Positions 1 through 9,618 of a stretch of DNA of 34,354 nt are shown here, piece by piece. Within the stretch, counting starts at the first letter, position 1; every line of letters starts with the position of its first letter. The stretch covers positions 1-34,354 of the forward strand of contig JAGXFS010000009.1 in assembly GCA_024637275.1 (NCBI GenBank), written 5' to 3'. Under the pieces are notes generated by a model. The model was not told the origin of the DNA, did no database searches, and worked only from the letters and a program-made list of their open reading frames with translations. The stretch comes from Acidimicrobiia bacterium (lineage in GTDB: Bacteria; Actinomycetota; Acidimicrobiia; Spongiisociales; JAENVV01). The position numbers were made by a program, and so were the translations under genes.

Positions 1-2177
1 AACTCATCTGGCAGACTGACGAACTGCGGCTCGACCGGCCAGAGCCGATCGACGAAGCCCGATCGATCATCTTCTATTTTGACCAGCTTTTCACCGACGT
101 CATGCCAGGGCTGCTCGAGGAGTACGACGTACAAACCCGGCGGCTCGGCACGGAGCTCGATCCATACGCGACACCGATTCGGTTCGGAACCTGGGTTGGA
201 GGCGACCGGGACGGAAACCCGTACGTGACCCCGGCGGTAACGATGTCCGTGCTGGAGATCCAACACGAGCACGGACTGCGCAACCTCATCAAAGCGATCG
301 AGACCTTGTCCGCCGAACTCTCATCGTCGCTCGCCGTCCACGGTATCTCCGAAGAACTGACCGCTTCGCTGACCCACGATCGCACGCGCCTGCCGAACGT
401 TTACGAACGCTTCGGCGCTATGAACGCCTCCGAGCCCTACCGGCTCAAATGTGCCTACATCCACGAAAAGCTGCGAAACACTCGCGACGGCTTTTCTGAA
501 GGAACCCACCACCGTCCAGGAACCGCCTACGGGTCGGTCGTCGAGTTGCTGGATGATCTCTCAGTCATGCGTCGGTCGCTGCTCGATCATCATGGGACCT
601 TGATCGCTGATGGATCTTTGCTCAGGCTGATTCGCACCGCCGCCGCGTTCGGGTTCCGCCTGGCAACGATGGACATTCGCGAACACTCTTTGCGCCATCA
701 CGAGCTCCTGGCAGTCCTTTACGAACGCCTGGACGTTGACTACAACAGTGTCGCTGTCGGGGATCGGTCACAGTTCCTGGCGGACGAGTTACTGGCGAGA
801 CGCCCGCTGTCATCGCCGACGACCCTCCTGACGGAACAAACCGAAACGACCATGGAGACGTTCCGGACGATCCGCGACGCCCAGGACCGATTCGGTGCCG
901 ACGTGATCGATTCGTACATCGTTTCAATGACCCGTGACGCCGGTGATGTCTTTGCGGCCGTGGTCCTGGCACGTGAGGCGGGACTCGTGGATATCCACAG
1001 CGGCGTGGCGAGGGTCGGATTCGTGCCGCTACTCGAAACCATCGACGAGCTGCGGATTGCCGGGCAGATACTCGACGACATGTTGTCCGACCCGTCATAT
1101 CGTTCGATCGTTGCCCGACATCACGACGTCCAGGAGGTCATGCTCGGGTATTCGGATTCGAATAAGCACGGTGGCATTACCACCTCCCAATGGGAGATCT
1201 ACAAAGCCCAGCGTGACCTCCGGAATGTGGCAACCCGTCATGGGGTGCGGCTCAGGCTGTTTCATGGTCGCGGCGGAACGGTTGGACGTGGTGGCGGCCC
1301 AACCCACGCCGCCATCCTGGCGCAACCCTTTGGCACGATCGATGGGCCGGTAAAGCTCACCGAACAGGGCGAGGTCATCTCCGACAAGTACGGTCTCCCC
1401 CAACTGGCGCGCAAGAACCTCGAACTGACGCTGGCCGCGGTGCTGGAGGCTTCGACGCTGCACAAAGCTCCCCGCCGATCCCAGGACGTGCTCGACAGCT
1501 GGGATGAGGTCATGTCCGTCGTGTCCGATGCGGCCTTCAGTACCTACCGTGACCTTGTGGATGCAGAGTCACTCGTCGACTACTTCCTCTATTCGACTCC
1601 CGTCGATGAGCTCGGTGACCTCAACATCGGATCACGACCGGCCCGGCGCCGCGAGGCAAGTGGGCTGGACGGCCTCCGGGCTATTCCCTGGGTATTTGGA
1701 TGGACCCAAACCCGCCAGATCATTCCGGGATGGTTTGGCGTGGGAAGCGGGTTACGGGCCGCAAGGCAAGCCGGACACCACGACGCACTGGCGTCGATGT
1801 ACACCGATTGGTCATTCTTTTCAACGTTCCTGTCGAATGTCGAGATGACACTCGCCAAGACAGACCTGACGATTGCTGAACGATATGTGGATCTCCTCGT
1901 CAATGACGAGGCCAAGGGGTTGTTTGCTGTCATTCGAGCCGAATACGAACTGACCCTGGCTGAACTAGCCGACGTCACCCACCATGACCTCCTCGCTGAT
2001 ACACCTACCCTCGCCCGCACGTTGTCAGTTCGAGATCGGTATCTCGACCCGATCAACTATCTTCAGGTCACCCTGCTGGCCCGGTCCCGATCAGATGAGG
2101 GAGAAAATCCTCTCCTGCGGCGTGCCCTACTCCTCACGGTGAACGGTATCGCAGCCGGGTTGCGCAATACCGGATGA
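1..2177 (+). CDS. ppc: Phosphoenolpyruvate carboxylase, 5' truncated by window start
   Basis: Reading frame is open from base 3 (LIWQTDELRLDRPEPIDEARSIIFYFDQLFTDVMP...), upstream of the ATG at 102. PEPC motifs GGDRDGNPYVTP, MLGYSDSNKHGG, FHGRGGTVGRGGGPTH and C-terminal NG-IAAGLRNTG are present. Confidence 0.97.
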   Translation, partial: LIWQTDELRLDRPEPIDEARSIIFYFDQLFTDVMPGLLEEYDVQTRRLGTELDPYATPIRFGTWVGGDRDGNPYVTPAVTMSVLEIQHEHGLRNLIKAIETLSAELSSSLAVHGISEELTASLTHDRTRLPNVYERFGAMNASEPYRLKCAYIHEKLRNTRDGFSEGTHHRPGTAYGSVVELLDDLSVMRRSLLDHHGTLIADGSLLRLIRTAAAFGFRLATMDIREHSLRHHELLAVLYERLDVDYNSVAVGDRSQFLADELLARRPLSSPTTLLTEQTETTMETFRTIRDAQDRFGADVIDSYIVSMTRDAGDVFAAVVLAREAGLVDIHSGVARVGFVPLLETIDELRIAGQILDDMLSDPSYRSIVARHHDVQEVMLGYSDSNKHGGITTSQWEIYKAQRDLRNVATRHGVRLRLFHGRGGTVGRGGGPTHAAILAQPFGTIDGPVKLTEQGEVISDKYGLPQLARKNLELTLAAVLEASTLHKAPRRSQDVLDSWDEVMSVVSDAAFSTYRDLVDAESLVDYFLYSTPVDELGDLNIGSRPARRREASGLDGLRAIPWVFGWTQTRQIIPGWFGVGSGLRAARQAGHHDALASMYTDWSFFSTFLSNVEMTLAKTDLTIAERYVDLLVNDEAKGLFAVIRAEYELTLAELADVTHHDLLADTPTLARTLSVRDRYLDPINYLQVTLLARSRSDEGENPLLRRALLLTVNGIAAGLRNTG

Positions 2178-2229
2178 AACTCCCACCGGCGGCGCCCTCC
2201 GCTGGAGCACACCGTTACTATCGGGCACC

Positions 2230-2850
2230 ATGAGCCTTACCGTCGTCGACAATCCCATCACGAACCACTACCTAGCGATCCTGCGCTCGCGTCACTCGAA
2301 CTCGGAGACCTTCCGATCTGCGGCGCGACGCGTCGCGCTATCGCTCGTCCATGAGGCAGCCAGGGGCTTGCTCGAGGACGACATTGAGGTAGAAACGCCG
2401 CTAGAGGGGACTACTGGCAAACGGATCTCGCAAGGCATTGTGGCTGTCCCGGTTTTGCGCTCAGGCCTCGGCATGATTGACGCCGTTCTCGCCTTGCTCC
2501 CCAATGTTTCCGTCGGATACGTGGGCGTGGCCCGCGACGAAGTCACCATCAAGCCGGAGGAGTATTACATCAAGCTCCCGGACATGGCAGGAAAAAAAGT
2601 ATTGGTCCTCGAGCCGATGCTGGCAACGGGCGGATCGCTGGCGTACGCGATCGCCCGGATCAAGGATCGGGGCGGCGAAGACATCACCGCCATCTGCGTC
2701 ATTGCATCTCCGGCGGGCGTGGACCGACTTCAGGAGGAGCACCCTGATGTAGACATCGTCGTTGCCTCTGTCGATCGCGATCTCGACTACCGATACTACA
2801 TCCGTCCTGGTCTCGGCGACATGGGGGATCGTCTGTTCGGCACGGTGTGA
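2230..2850 (+). CDS. upp: Uracil phosphoribosyltransferase
   Basis: MSLTVVDNPITNHYLAILRSRHSNSETFR...; PRPP-binding region VLEPMLATGGSLAYAI; C-terminal YIRPGLGDMGDRLFGT. Confidence 0.96.
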   Translation: MSLTVVDNPITNHYLAILRSRHSNSETFRSAARRVALSLVHEAARGLLEDDIEVETPLEGTTGKRISQGIVAVPVLRSGLGMIDAVLALLPNVSVGYVGVARDEVTIKPEEYYIKLPDMAGKKVLVLEPMLATGGSLAYAIARIKDRGGEDITAICVIASPAGVDRLQEEHPDVDIVVASVDRDLDYRYYIRPGLGDMGDRLFGTV

Positions 2851-2854
2851 GTCG

Positions 2855-3139
2855 ATGCCAAACGAGACCGAGGGCTTCGCGACAGCTGTCCGGGCAGTTC
2901 TCACTGCGCTCCAACCGGGCGATGTGGTTACCTACGGCGAAGTCGCCACCGAAGCCGGCTATCCCGGTGCAGCTCGAGCAGTCGGCAATATCCTGAAGGA
3001 CTCCGAAGGTCTGCCTTGGTGGCGGGTGGTCAACGCGGCCGGCCGACTGGTGCCGGGCCATGAGCGCGAACACGCTCAGCTCCTCCGCTCGGAAGGTATC
3101 ACCGTGAGCGATGGAAAGGTTTTCCGAAAGAGGGCCTAG
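2855..3139 (+). CDS. Alkyltransferase-like (ATL) protein, MGMT/Ogt family lacking the active-site cysteine
   Basis: ATG at 2855 (MPNETEGFATAVRAVL...) just after the upp stop. MGMT DNA-binding fold YGEVATEAGYPGAARAVGNIL; the expected PCHRV motif reads PWWRV. Confidence 0.85.
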   Translation: MPNETEGFATAVRAVLTALQPGDVVTYGEVATEAGYPGAARAVGNILKDSEGLPWWRVVNAAGRLVPGHEREHAQLLRSEGITVSDGKVFRKRA

Positions 3140-3747
3140 CCAGGCGGTAGATCGCTGTCGTTAACGCGACTCGCCACCCAGCTGTGCAAAAGGTCACCTG
3201 CCACCCGCCAGGACGCACCAGACTCAGCCAGAACCTCATCAATGGGTGGCTTCCCTAGCACCGCTTCAGCCTGCACAGGATCGGCGACGACCGCTTCGAT
3301 CTTCCGTTGGACCCAGGTCGCGAGCTGATCATGGTCGAGCCGATCAAGTCGGACAACTGCCGTCGTCATATGCGCGGCCAGGGCCGAGCCCGCCAGGTTG
3401 CGGTGGGTTCCGACAACCACCCTGATCGAACGAAGCTGGGCGGCTAGCAAAGCGCGCCGGACCACTACTCTCGGCAAACGGTCGGCCTCGTCCCAAAATA
3501 CGATCGGAGATTGGATCGGTACCGGACGCCACCGGGCCCGCCCCTGCTCGACGTAGTGATAGGTTCCGCCGTGCAATTGCTGCCACTGCTTCAGGAGCGT
3601 GGTCTTGCCGGCCCCTCGTTCCCCTGCCACCTGAACGAAATCGGCCGCCGGGAGTTCAATGCCGCGCTCCATCGAGACGACCAGATCTGGCCCATCGGCT
3701 ACAAACGGATTCCTCGACAGTCCTGATCGTTCATAGGCCGAAGGCAT
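3136..3747 (-). CDS. P-loop AAA/ExeA-like ATPase of unknown function
   Basis: Walker A GERGAGKTTLLKQW, Walker B-like IVFWDEADRLP; 203 aa. Confidence 0.7.
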   Translation of the reverse strand: MPSAYERSGLSRNPFVADGPDLVVSMERGIELPAADFVQVAGERGAGKTTLLKQWQQLHGGTYHYVEQGRARWRPVPIQSPIVFWDEADRLPRVVVRRALLAAQLRSIRVVVGTHRNLAGSALAAHMTTAVVRLDRLDHDQLATWVQRKIEAVVADPVQAEAVLGKPPIDEVLAESGASWRVAGDLLHSWVASRVNDSDLPPG

Positions 3748-3752
3748 GCCGG

Positions 3753-4103
3753 TCAGGAATCGACGCGAAATCGGGCGGTGGCGTCGATGTCCTTGGCCCA
3801 GGCCAGGTACAACCGGACCTCCACGACCCAGACGATCCGAAGGATCTTGCCATCGTACGACGGAGGAGCGTCTGAGGGAATCTGCAGGGTGAAATCCAGT
3901 CGATCGGGTGTACCGAACTCCGACTCGCCAACGTCAAGTGACGCTTCACCAAAGTATTCGTCATCGCGATCGCCCCTCCCCTCGGTCATCCAGCCCACCC
4001 GGGCCGAAACCCGGTCGGGGGCCTTGTCGGTGTCCGAGGTGGCCGAACCCGAGACGGCGTGGCCAAGCCGAACCTGATTCTGGGTGAGATGTATGTCAAT
4101 CAT
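3753..4103 (-). CDS. Arrestin-like / SpoOM-like beta-sandwich protein
   Basis: 116 aa; LDFTLQIPSDAPPSYDGKILRIVWVVEVRLYLAW resembles the arrestin-fold signature. Start overlaps the stop of the upstream gene by 4 nt. Confidence 0.6.
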   Translation of the reverse strand: MIDIHLTQNQVRLGHAVSGSATSDTDKAPDRVSARVGWMTEGRGDRDDEYFGEASLDVGESEFGTPDRLDFTLQIPSDAPPSYDGKILRIVWVVEVRLYLAWAKDIDATARFRVDS

Positions 4104-4738
4104 CGACTGACCTGCACCTTGAACGACGAACCGTCAATCGCCGAACTGGCAGTCGAGGGCTCTACGAAAACCCACCATTCAATCTGATTGTTGCGGGCAT
4201 GGAATGATTGCGGAACATCCGGGGGGATATCAAACCTCAGTTCTGCCACCAGCGCTCCGGGGGTCGTAAGGACGTGAACCTCGATCGGAAACCTGGCGAT
4301 TTCTTCGGTGACGGTGTGCGTATCGGTGCCCTGTTGGTAACGGGCCACCTCGAGGACTTTGGCGTAGGCGCCCACCGCGTCGACGGCCGGACCCGTGCCG
4401 CGGTGACCGGATCGCCGATGCGTCAACCGGGCGGTTGTACCACGCTGCAGAGGCCATTCGGGAGCGGTGAGCTGCCCGGGACTGAGTCGCCGGATACGCC
4501 AGAGACCAACCAACGGGATGATGAACAGAGCGAGACCAACAAGGATAAAGGGTGTCGCAAATACCCGGTTAAAGAGCGAGTCCTCAATCGTGAAGACGAA
4601 GACCCCGCCGCCTGCAAACACCAATCCGAACAACATGCCAACGAGATGGGAGGAAACCTTGTCCCCACGGTCGGTCAGCACATAGCCGTCAATCGTCTGT
4701 TCGGGTTTTGGGGGGCGATCCGAATCGACTTGCACCAT
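4100..4738 (-). CDS. Membrane protein with C-terminal arrestin-like domain
   Basis: 212 aa; two hydrophobic segments (LVGMLFGLVFAGGGVFVFTI, VFATPFILVGLALFIIPLVGLW) followed by LRFDIPPDVPQSFHARNNQIEWWVFVE. Confidence 0.6.
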   Translation of the reverse strand: MVQVDSDRPPKPEQTIDGYVLTDRGDKVSSHLVGMLFGLVFAGGGVFVFTIEDSLFNRVFATPFILVGLALFIIPLVGLWRIRRLSPGQLTAPEWPLQRGTTARLTHRRSGHRGTGPAVDAVGAYAKVLEVARYQQGTDTHTVTEEIARFPIEVHVLTTPGALVAELRFDIPPDVPQSFHARNNQIEWWVFVEPSTASSAIDGSSFKVQVSR

Positions 4739-4836
4739 CCCATCGTAGAGGTGATTGGTTTCACCGGCCGCCGCACCACAGTCGCGGAGGTGACGGGTTT
4801 CCTTGAGTAGGCTCGACGATCAGGAGGACACACACC

Positions 4837-6003
4837 TTGAAACGAGCCATCATCATCGTCATGGATTCTTGCGGAGCCGGAGAGGCTCCGGATGCCGCCG
4901 ACTACGGAGACAGCGGCTCGGACACCCTCGGCCACACAGCACAGGCGGTCGGAGGATTCGACCTACCCAACTTCAGCGCCGCCGGACTCGGCAACCTGCA
5001 CGGCAACCTTCTGGGAATGCCTCCGGTAGACCAGCCCTCGATGGGATATGGGCGCCTCGCCGAGGCGTCAGCCGCCAAGGACTCCACGACCGGCCATTGG
5101 GAGCTGGCAGGGATAATCACCGAAACGCCGTTCCGTACTTTCACGGATACCGGGTTCCCCGACGAGCTTGTCCATGCCATCGAAGAAGAGACCGGATATA
5201 CCTTCATCGGCAATTACGCCGCATCGGGAACCGTCATCATCGAGGAGCTAGGACCTCGCCACCTTGAGTCTGGCGAGCTGATTCTTTATACATCGGCCGA
5301 CTCGGTCTTCCAGATCGCCGCCCACGAAGACATCGCTCCGATCGACGAGTTGTACCGGATCTGCGAGGTCGCCCGTAAACACTGCGATCGATACTCGATC
5401 GGCCGGGTCATCGCCCGACCCTTCATCGGACGGCCCGGGGAATTCCAACGTACCTACAAACGCCACGACTACGCCATGCCCCCACATTCGGACACCCTTC
5501 TGGACCATGCCAAAGCAGCCGGACTCGCCGTTCACGGGATCGGCAAGATCAACGACCTGTTCGCCGGGCGGGGCTTGACTGAAGTCGTGAAGACCGAAGG
5601 AGACACCGACGGACTTGACCGCACCATCGAAGCTATGGGAACGGTCGGCTCCGGAGTGATCTTCACGAATTTGGTCGACCTGGACATGGTCTACGGCCAC
5701 CGCGAAAACCCCGATGGCTACTACGAAGGCCTCAAAGTGATTGACCGATACCTGCCGCGACTGGTGGCGGCGATGGGCCCCGAGGACATACTGGTGATGT
5801 CTGCCGATCATGGGAACGACCCGACCGACGGGTCGACCGACCACACTCGTGAGTTCGTACCGCTTCTCGTCGCAGGCCTCGATGCAGCAGGGGTCAGCCT
5901 GGGAGATCGCGACCAATACAGCGACGTGGCTGCCACGCTGGCCGAATGGCTGGAACTCCCCGCACCGCAATGCGGCGTCTCGTTTCTGGGAGACGTCCGA
6001 TGA
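4837..6003 (+). CDS. deoB: Phosphopentomutase
   Basis: MKRAIIIVMDSCGAGEAPDAADYGDSGSDTLGH; KDSTTGHWEL; ADHGNDPT...DHTREFVPLL alkaline-phosphatase-superfamily motifs. Confidence 0.97.
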   Translation: MKRAIIIVMDSCGAGEAPDAADYGDSGSDTLGHTAQAVGGFDLPNFSAAGLGNLHGNLLGMPPVDQPSMGYGRLAEASAAKDSTTGHWELAGIITETPFRTFTDTGFPDELVHAIEEETGYTFIGNYAASGTVIIEELGPRHLESGELILYTSADSVFQIAAHEDIAPIDELYRICEVARKHCDRYSIGRVIARPFIGRPGEFQRTYKRHDYAMPPHSDTLLDHAKAAGLAVHGIGKINDLFAGRGLTEVVKTEGDTDGLDRTIEAMGTVGSGVIFTNLVDLDMVYGHRENPDGYYEGLKVIDRYLPRLVAAMGPEDILVMSADHGNDPTDGSTDHTREFVPLLVAGLDAAGVSLGDRDQYSDVAATLAEWLELPAPQCGVSFLGDVR

Positions 6004-7304
6004 CTGCCGTAGAACTCATCGAGAAGAAGCGTGATGGCGACACGCTGACGGCCAATGAGATCCGATGGCTCATCGACGCCTACACCAAAGGGGTGGTGAA
6101 GGACTATCAGATGGCAGCCATGACGATGGCGGTATTCCTGAACGGACTCACTGCCGAGGAATTGGCCGTCTGGACCGACGCCATGATGCATTCCGGCGAT
6201 GTCCTCGACCTCGATATGATCGCGAAGCCGAAGGTAGACAAGCACTCAACAGGCGGCGTCGGCGACAAGGTTTCGATACCCCTCGTACCGATGGTTGCCG
6301 CCTGCGGCGTGGCGATCCCCATGATTTCGGGGCGCGGCCTCGGCCACACGGGCGGTACGCTCGACAAATTGGAGTCGATTCCCGGTTTCACGACCAACCT
6401 GGATCGGGAACGGTTCACATCGATTCTTGAACAGTACGGACTCGTGTTGGCCGGCCAATCCAAATCGCTCGTGCCGGCAGATCGGAAACTGTATGCATTG
6501 CGAGATTCAACCGGCACAGTTCCCTCTATCCCACTCATTTCATCGTCAATCATGTCAAAGAAGCTGGCGGAAGATCTCGATGGGTTGGTTCTCGACGTCA
6601 AAGTCGGTATTGGAGCGTTCATGAAGGACGAAGCCTCGGCCCGGACACTGGCCAAGACGATGGTCGGGATCGGATCAGCGCATGGAACCACCACGGTGGC
6701 CTACCTCACGAGGATGGACGAACCACTCGGGCTCGAAGTGGGGAACGCCTCCGAGATCATCGAATCGATCGCGGTCTTGCGTGGTGATGGTCCGGCTGAT
6801 TTGACCGAAGTCACCATGGTCCTTGCCGCAGAAATGCTCGTCCTGGGTGGCATCGAGGGCTCCCTGGAGACGGCCAACAAGCGACTGGCGCAGGTGATCG
6901 CCTCCGGTGAAGCGCTGGAACTCTTCGGCCAGGTAATCGAGGCTCAAGGCGGCAACCGCGACGTGATCGATGACCCCTCGCTGCTCCCGAAGGCCAGCCA
7001 CCGGTTTGAGGTCAAAGCCCCCGCCTCAGGATACGTCAGGGCAGTCAACGCCCTGGCTGTCGGCCGGGCAGCGATGAGCCTTGGCGCCGGCCGGGAGACG
7101 AAGGACCAGAAAGTTGATCCAGGAGTAGGCATCACGCTGCACGCCAAAACCGGGGATTCGGTCGAACAGGGCGCACCTCTGGCGACGCTGGCCTTCAATG
7201 ACCACGACCGCGTCGAAGCTGCGCTCGCTTTGCTTCGAGAAGCCTGGGAGATCGGTGAAGCACTAACTCCCCAGGAGTTAATCATCGATCGGATCGACGG
7301 GTAA
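6000..7304 (+). CDS. deoA: Pyrimidine-nucleoside/thymidine phosphorylase
   Basis: ATG at 6000 overlaps the deoB stop (ATGA). KHSTGGVGDKVSIPLVPMVAACG and ISGRGLGHTGGTLDKLESIPG are diagnostic. The ORF track start 5946 lies inside deoB. Confidence 0.96.
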   Translation: MTAVELIEKKRDGDTLTANEIRWLIDAYTKGVVKDYQMAAMTMAVFLNGLTAEELAVWTDAMMHSGDVLDLDMIAKPKVDKHSTGGVGDKVSIPLVPMVAACGVAIPMISGRGLGHTGGTLDKLESIPGFTTNLDRERFTSILEQYGLVLAGQSKSLVPADRKLYALRDSTGTVPSIPLISSSIMSKKLAEDLDGLVLDVKVGIGAFMKDEASARTLAKTMVGIGSAHGTTTVAYLTRMDEPLGLEVGNASEIIESIAVLRGDGPADLTEVTMVLAAEMLVLGGIEGSLETANKRLAQVIASGEALELFGQVIEAQGGNRDVIDDPSLLPKASHRFEVKAPASGYVRAVNALAVGRAAMSLGAGRETKDQKVDPGVGITLHAKTGDSVEQGAPLATLAFNDHDRVEAALALLREAWEIGEALTPQELIIDRIDG

Positions 7305-7446
7305 CTCGCACTCGGTCGAGTCCAGACCAGCCCTTCAGACCAAGAAAGTACCGCTGCAGAATCGCTGTAATGGACCTACCCAGGATTCCACAACTGCGTG
7401 AACAGCCGTTAACATCGACGCCAGTACACCATTACAAGGAGCTCGC

Positions 7447-8205
7447 ATGAAGATCGCAGTTTGCGTGAAGCAGATCCCCGATCCAGCCTCCCCGTATGAA
7501 CTGGACCCAACTACCTACAACCTGATACGTCCGAACGAGCAGGTCCTCGATGACACGGACCGTTACGGCGTTGAGGTTGGGCTCCAGATTGCCGGCGACA
7601 CCGACGGAACGGTCACCCTGGTATCGATGGGACCGTCCGGAAACCTCAACGGCATTCGCCAGGCGCTGGCGATGGGGGCTGACGGAGCGATCCTGGTCGA
7701 CGACGAGGCGCTCAAGGGATCAGATTCGCTGACCACCGCCAAGATCCTGGCTGCGGCGATCGCACCGGAGTCGTTCGATATCGTCATCGCCGGCACCGAG
7801 TCGACCGATGGATACTCGGGAATACTCCCCCAGCAACTCGCCGAACTCCTCGGCGTGCCGGCGTTGACCTATGCCAAGAAGATCGACGTGGATGGCTCCA
7901 CCGTTCGCATCAACCGCCAGACGGCCACGGGCTTCGATACCATCGAAGCACCCACTCCGGTTCTCGTTTCGGTGACGGCCGGGGTTGTCGAGCCTCGCTA
8001 TCCGACCTTCAAAGGCATTATGGATGCCAAGAAGAAGCCGGTTGACACTAAGACGGCTGGCGACCTGGGCGTCGATATCCAGGTCGATCAGCGAATCGTG
8101 ATGGTGGTTCCGGCTCCGTCGAGGTCCGGAGGCCAGGTCATAGTCGATGAGGGTGACGGCCACGAGAAGATCGTTGCCATGCTCGAACAAGCGAAGGTGA
8201 TTTAG
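7447..8205 (+). CDS. etfB: Electron transfer flavoprotein beta subunit
   Basis: MKIAVCVKQIPDP...; DRYGVEVGLQI; AGTESTDGYSGILPQQLAELLG. SD-like aaggag upstream of the ATG. Confidence 0.95.
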   Translation: MKIAVCVKQIPDPASPYELDPTTYNLIRPNEQVLDDTDRYGVEVGLQIAGDTDGTVTLVSMGPSGNLNGIRQALAMGADGAILVDDEALKGSDSLTTAKILAAAIAPESFDIVIAGTESTDGYSGILPQQLAELLGVPALTYAKKIDVDGSTVRINRQTATGFDTIEAPTPVLVSVTAGVVEPRYPTFKGIMDAKKKPVDTKTAGDLGVDIQVDQRIVMVVPAPSRSGGQVIVDEGDGHEKIVAMLEQAKVI

Positions 8206-8207
8206 CC

Positions 8208-9155
8208 ATGGCGTGGGTATTTATCGAAGAGACCGAGACCGGTCCGGCGGCAGTTGGACTGGAGATTCTCACCAAAGCACGAGAGCTGGGTTCTCCGACG
8301 GTGATCTACTTCGGAGCCGGCTCCGAGGCCGCCTTCGCGACCCTAGGCGACTACGGAGCGACTGAAGTCTTTCACCTCGTACCAGCCGAAGGTTCGACCG
8401 GAATCGCCGCAGCAACCGCCGCCATGGCAGACCTCGCGACCGAACATAACCCGGACGTGATTTTGTTCGGTCAGACCTATACGGACCGCGACGTTGCCGG
8501 TCGACTGTCCGCTCGTATGGGTAAGACGATCATTTCCAACGGAATCGACGTTGCCGTCGACGGCGGCGTTGGCGTGACCACTGAACTCTTCGGTGGCGCC
8601 CAACTCGTCACGACCATGTTTGAGGGGGAAGGACCCCACCTGGTTCTCCTACGGCCCAAGTCGTTTCCTGCCGAGCCTGCTGGCGGAGCGGCACCGACCG
8701 TGACGGCTGTACCGCTCCCCGACCCTGGACACGCTGGCGCGGCCCGGGTCGTCGGCAACTTTATCGAGGAGTCACAAGGACCCAAGCTTGAAGAAGCAGC
8801 CGTCATCATCGCGGGCGGACGAGGCCTTGGGAGCGCCGAGGCGTTCGGGCTGATTGAACAACTAGCTGCCCCGCTCAAGGCAGCCACCGGGGCGACCAGA
8901 GCCATCGTGGACGCCGGGTGGGTCCCGTACTCGAAGCAGGTTGGCCAAACTGGCAAAACGGTCAAACCCGACGTATACATCGCCTGCGGCATATCCGGCG
9001 CCATGCAACACCTGGTTGGCATGAAGGATTCGAAGATGATCATCGCCATCAACAAGGACGAAGAGGCACCGATCTTCGGCGTGGCAGACCTCGGGATCGT
9101 CGGCGACGTGCATCAGGTTCTCCCCAAGCTTATCGAGGCGTTGGAAAACCGCTAG
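8208..9155 (+). CDS. etfA: Electron transfer flavoprotein alpha subunit
   Basis: C-terminal FAD domain: GGRGLGS, GATRAIVDAGWVPYSKQVGQTGKTVKPDVYIACGISGAMQHLVGM, INKDEEAPIFGVADLGIVGD. Confidence 0.97.
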   Translation: MAWVFIEETETGPAAVGLEILTKARELGSPTVIYFGAGSEAAFATLGDYGATEVFHLVPAEGSTGIAAATAAMADLATEHNPDVILFGQTYTDRDVAGRLSARMGKTIISNGIDVAVDGGVGVTTELFGGAQLVTTMFEGEGPHLVLLRPKSFPAEPAGGAAPTVTAVPLPDPGHAGAARVVGNFIEESQGPKLEEAAVIIAGGRGLGSAEAFGLIEQLAAPLKAATGATRAIVDAGWVPYSKQVGQTGKTVKPDVYIACGISGAMQHLVGMKDSKMIIAINKDEEAPIFGVADLGIVGDVHQVLPKLIEALENR

Positions 9156-9174
9156 AAACGAGACGATCTGCAAG

Positions 9175-9213
9175 AAAAAGGGCCGGTGGTCGTTCGACCG
9201 CTGGCCCTTTTTT
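9175..9213. terminator. Bidirectional Rho-independent terminator between convergent etfA and cdd
   Basis: AAAAAGGGCCGGTGGTCG-TT-CGACCGCTGGCCCTTTTTT: long GC-rich stem with one mismatch, A-tract on one side and T-tract on the other. Confidence 0.85.
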
Positions 9214-9216
9214 GGC

Positions 9217-9618
9217 TCAAGGTTCGAGTGTAAATCCGTAGGGGAGCAACTCTGCATCGGAATGCGACCGGCTCTCGCCGACGCCCGTCGTGACGATAAT
9301 CCTCCCAATCCTGAACTCGTTGATCAACTGCCGGCAGTTGCCGCAGGGATAGGCCCCACCAACCGACTCGGCGTCGATGCACGCTACGGCGATGGTGGCC
9401 ATGGCCCGCTCGCCTTGAGCGATGACTGATGTGATGGCGTTGGCCTCAGCACAGATTGAGCTGCCATAGGCAGAGTTCTCGACATTACACCCGGTGACGA
9501 TCTCTCCCGATGCCGTCAAAATGGCTGCCCCAACCCGGAAGTTCGAGTACGGCGCATAAGCTTGCTCGGCGGCGCGTCTGGCGGCCGCCACGAGCACGTC
9601 ATCGTTCTCTACATGCAT
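9217..9618 (-). CDS. cdd: Cytidine deaminase
   Basis: AYAPYSNFRVGAAI, GCNVENSAYGSSICAEANAI, YPCGNCRQLINEF zinc-site motifs. Confidence 0.95.
   Translation of the reverse strand: MHVENDDVLVAAARRAAEQAYAPYSNFRVGAAILTASGEIVTGCNVENSAYGSSICAEANAITSVIAQGERAMATIAVACIDAESVGGAYPCGNCRQLINEFRIGRIIVTTGVGESRSHSDAELLPYGFTLEP

Noticed and set aside
622-1098. Minus-strand ORFs antisense to ppc
   Set aside because: No recognisable domain; the sense frame is an unambiguous PEPC.
4208-4810. Plus-strand 200-aa ORF opposite the membrane arrestin-like gene
   Set aside because: Composition not protein-like; the opposite strand has TM segments and an arrestin-like motif with operon overlap.
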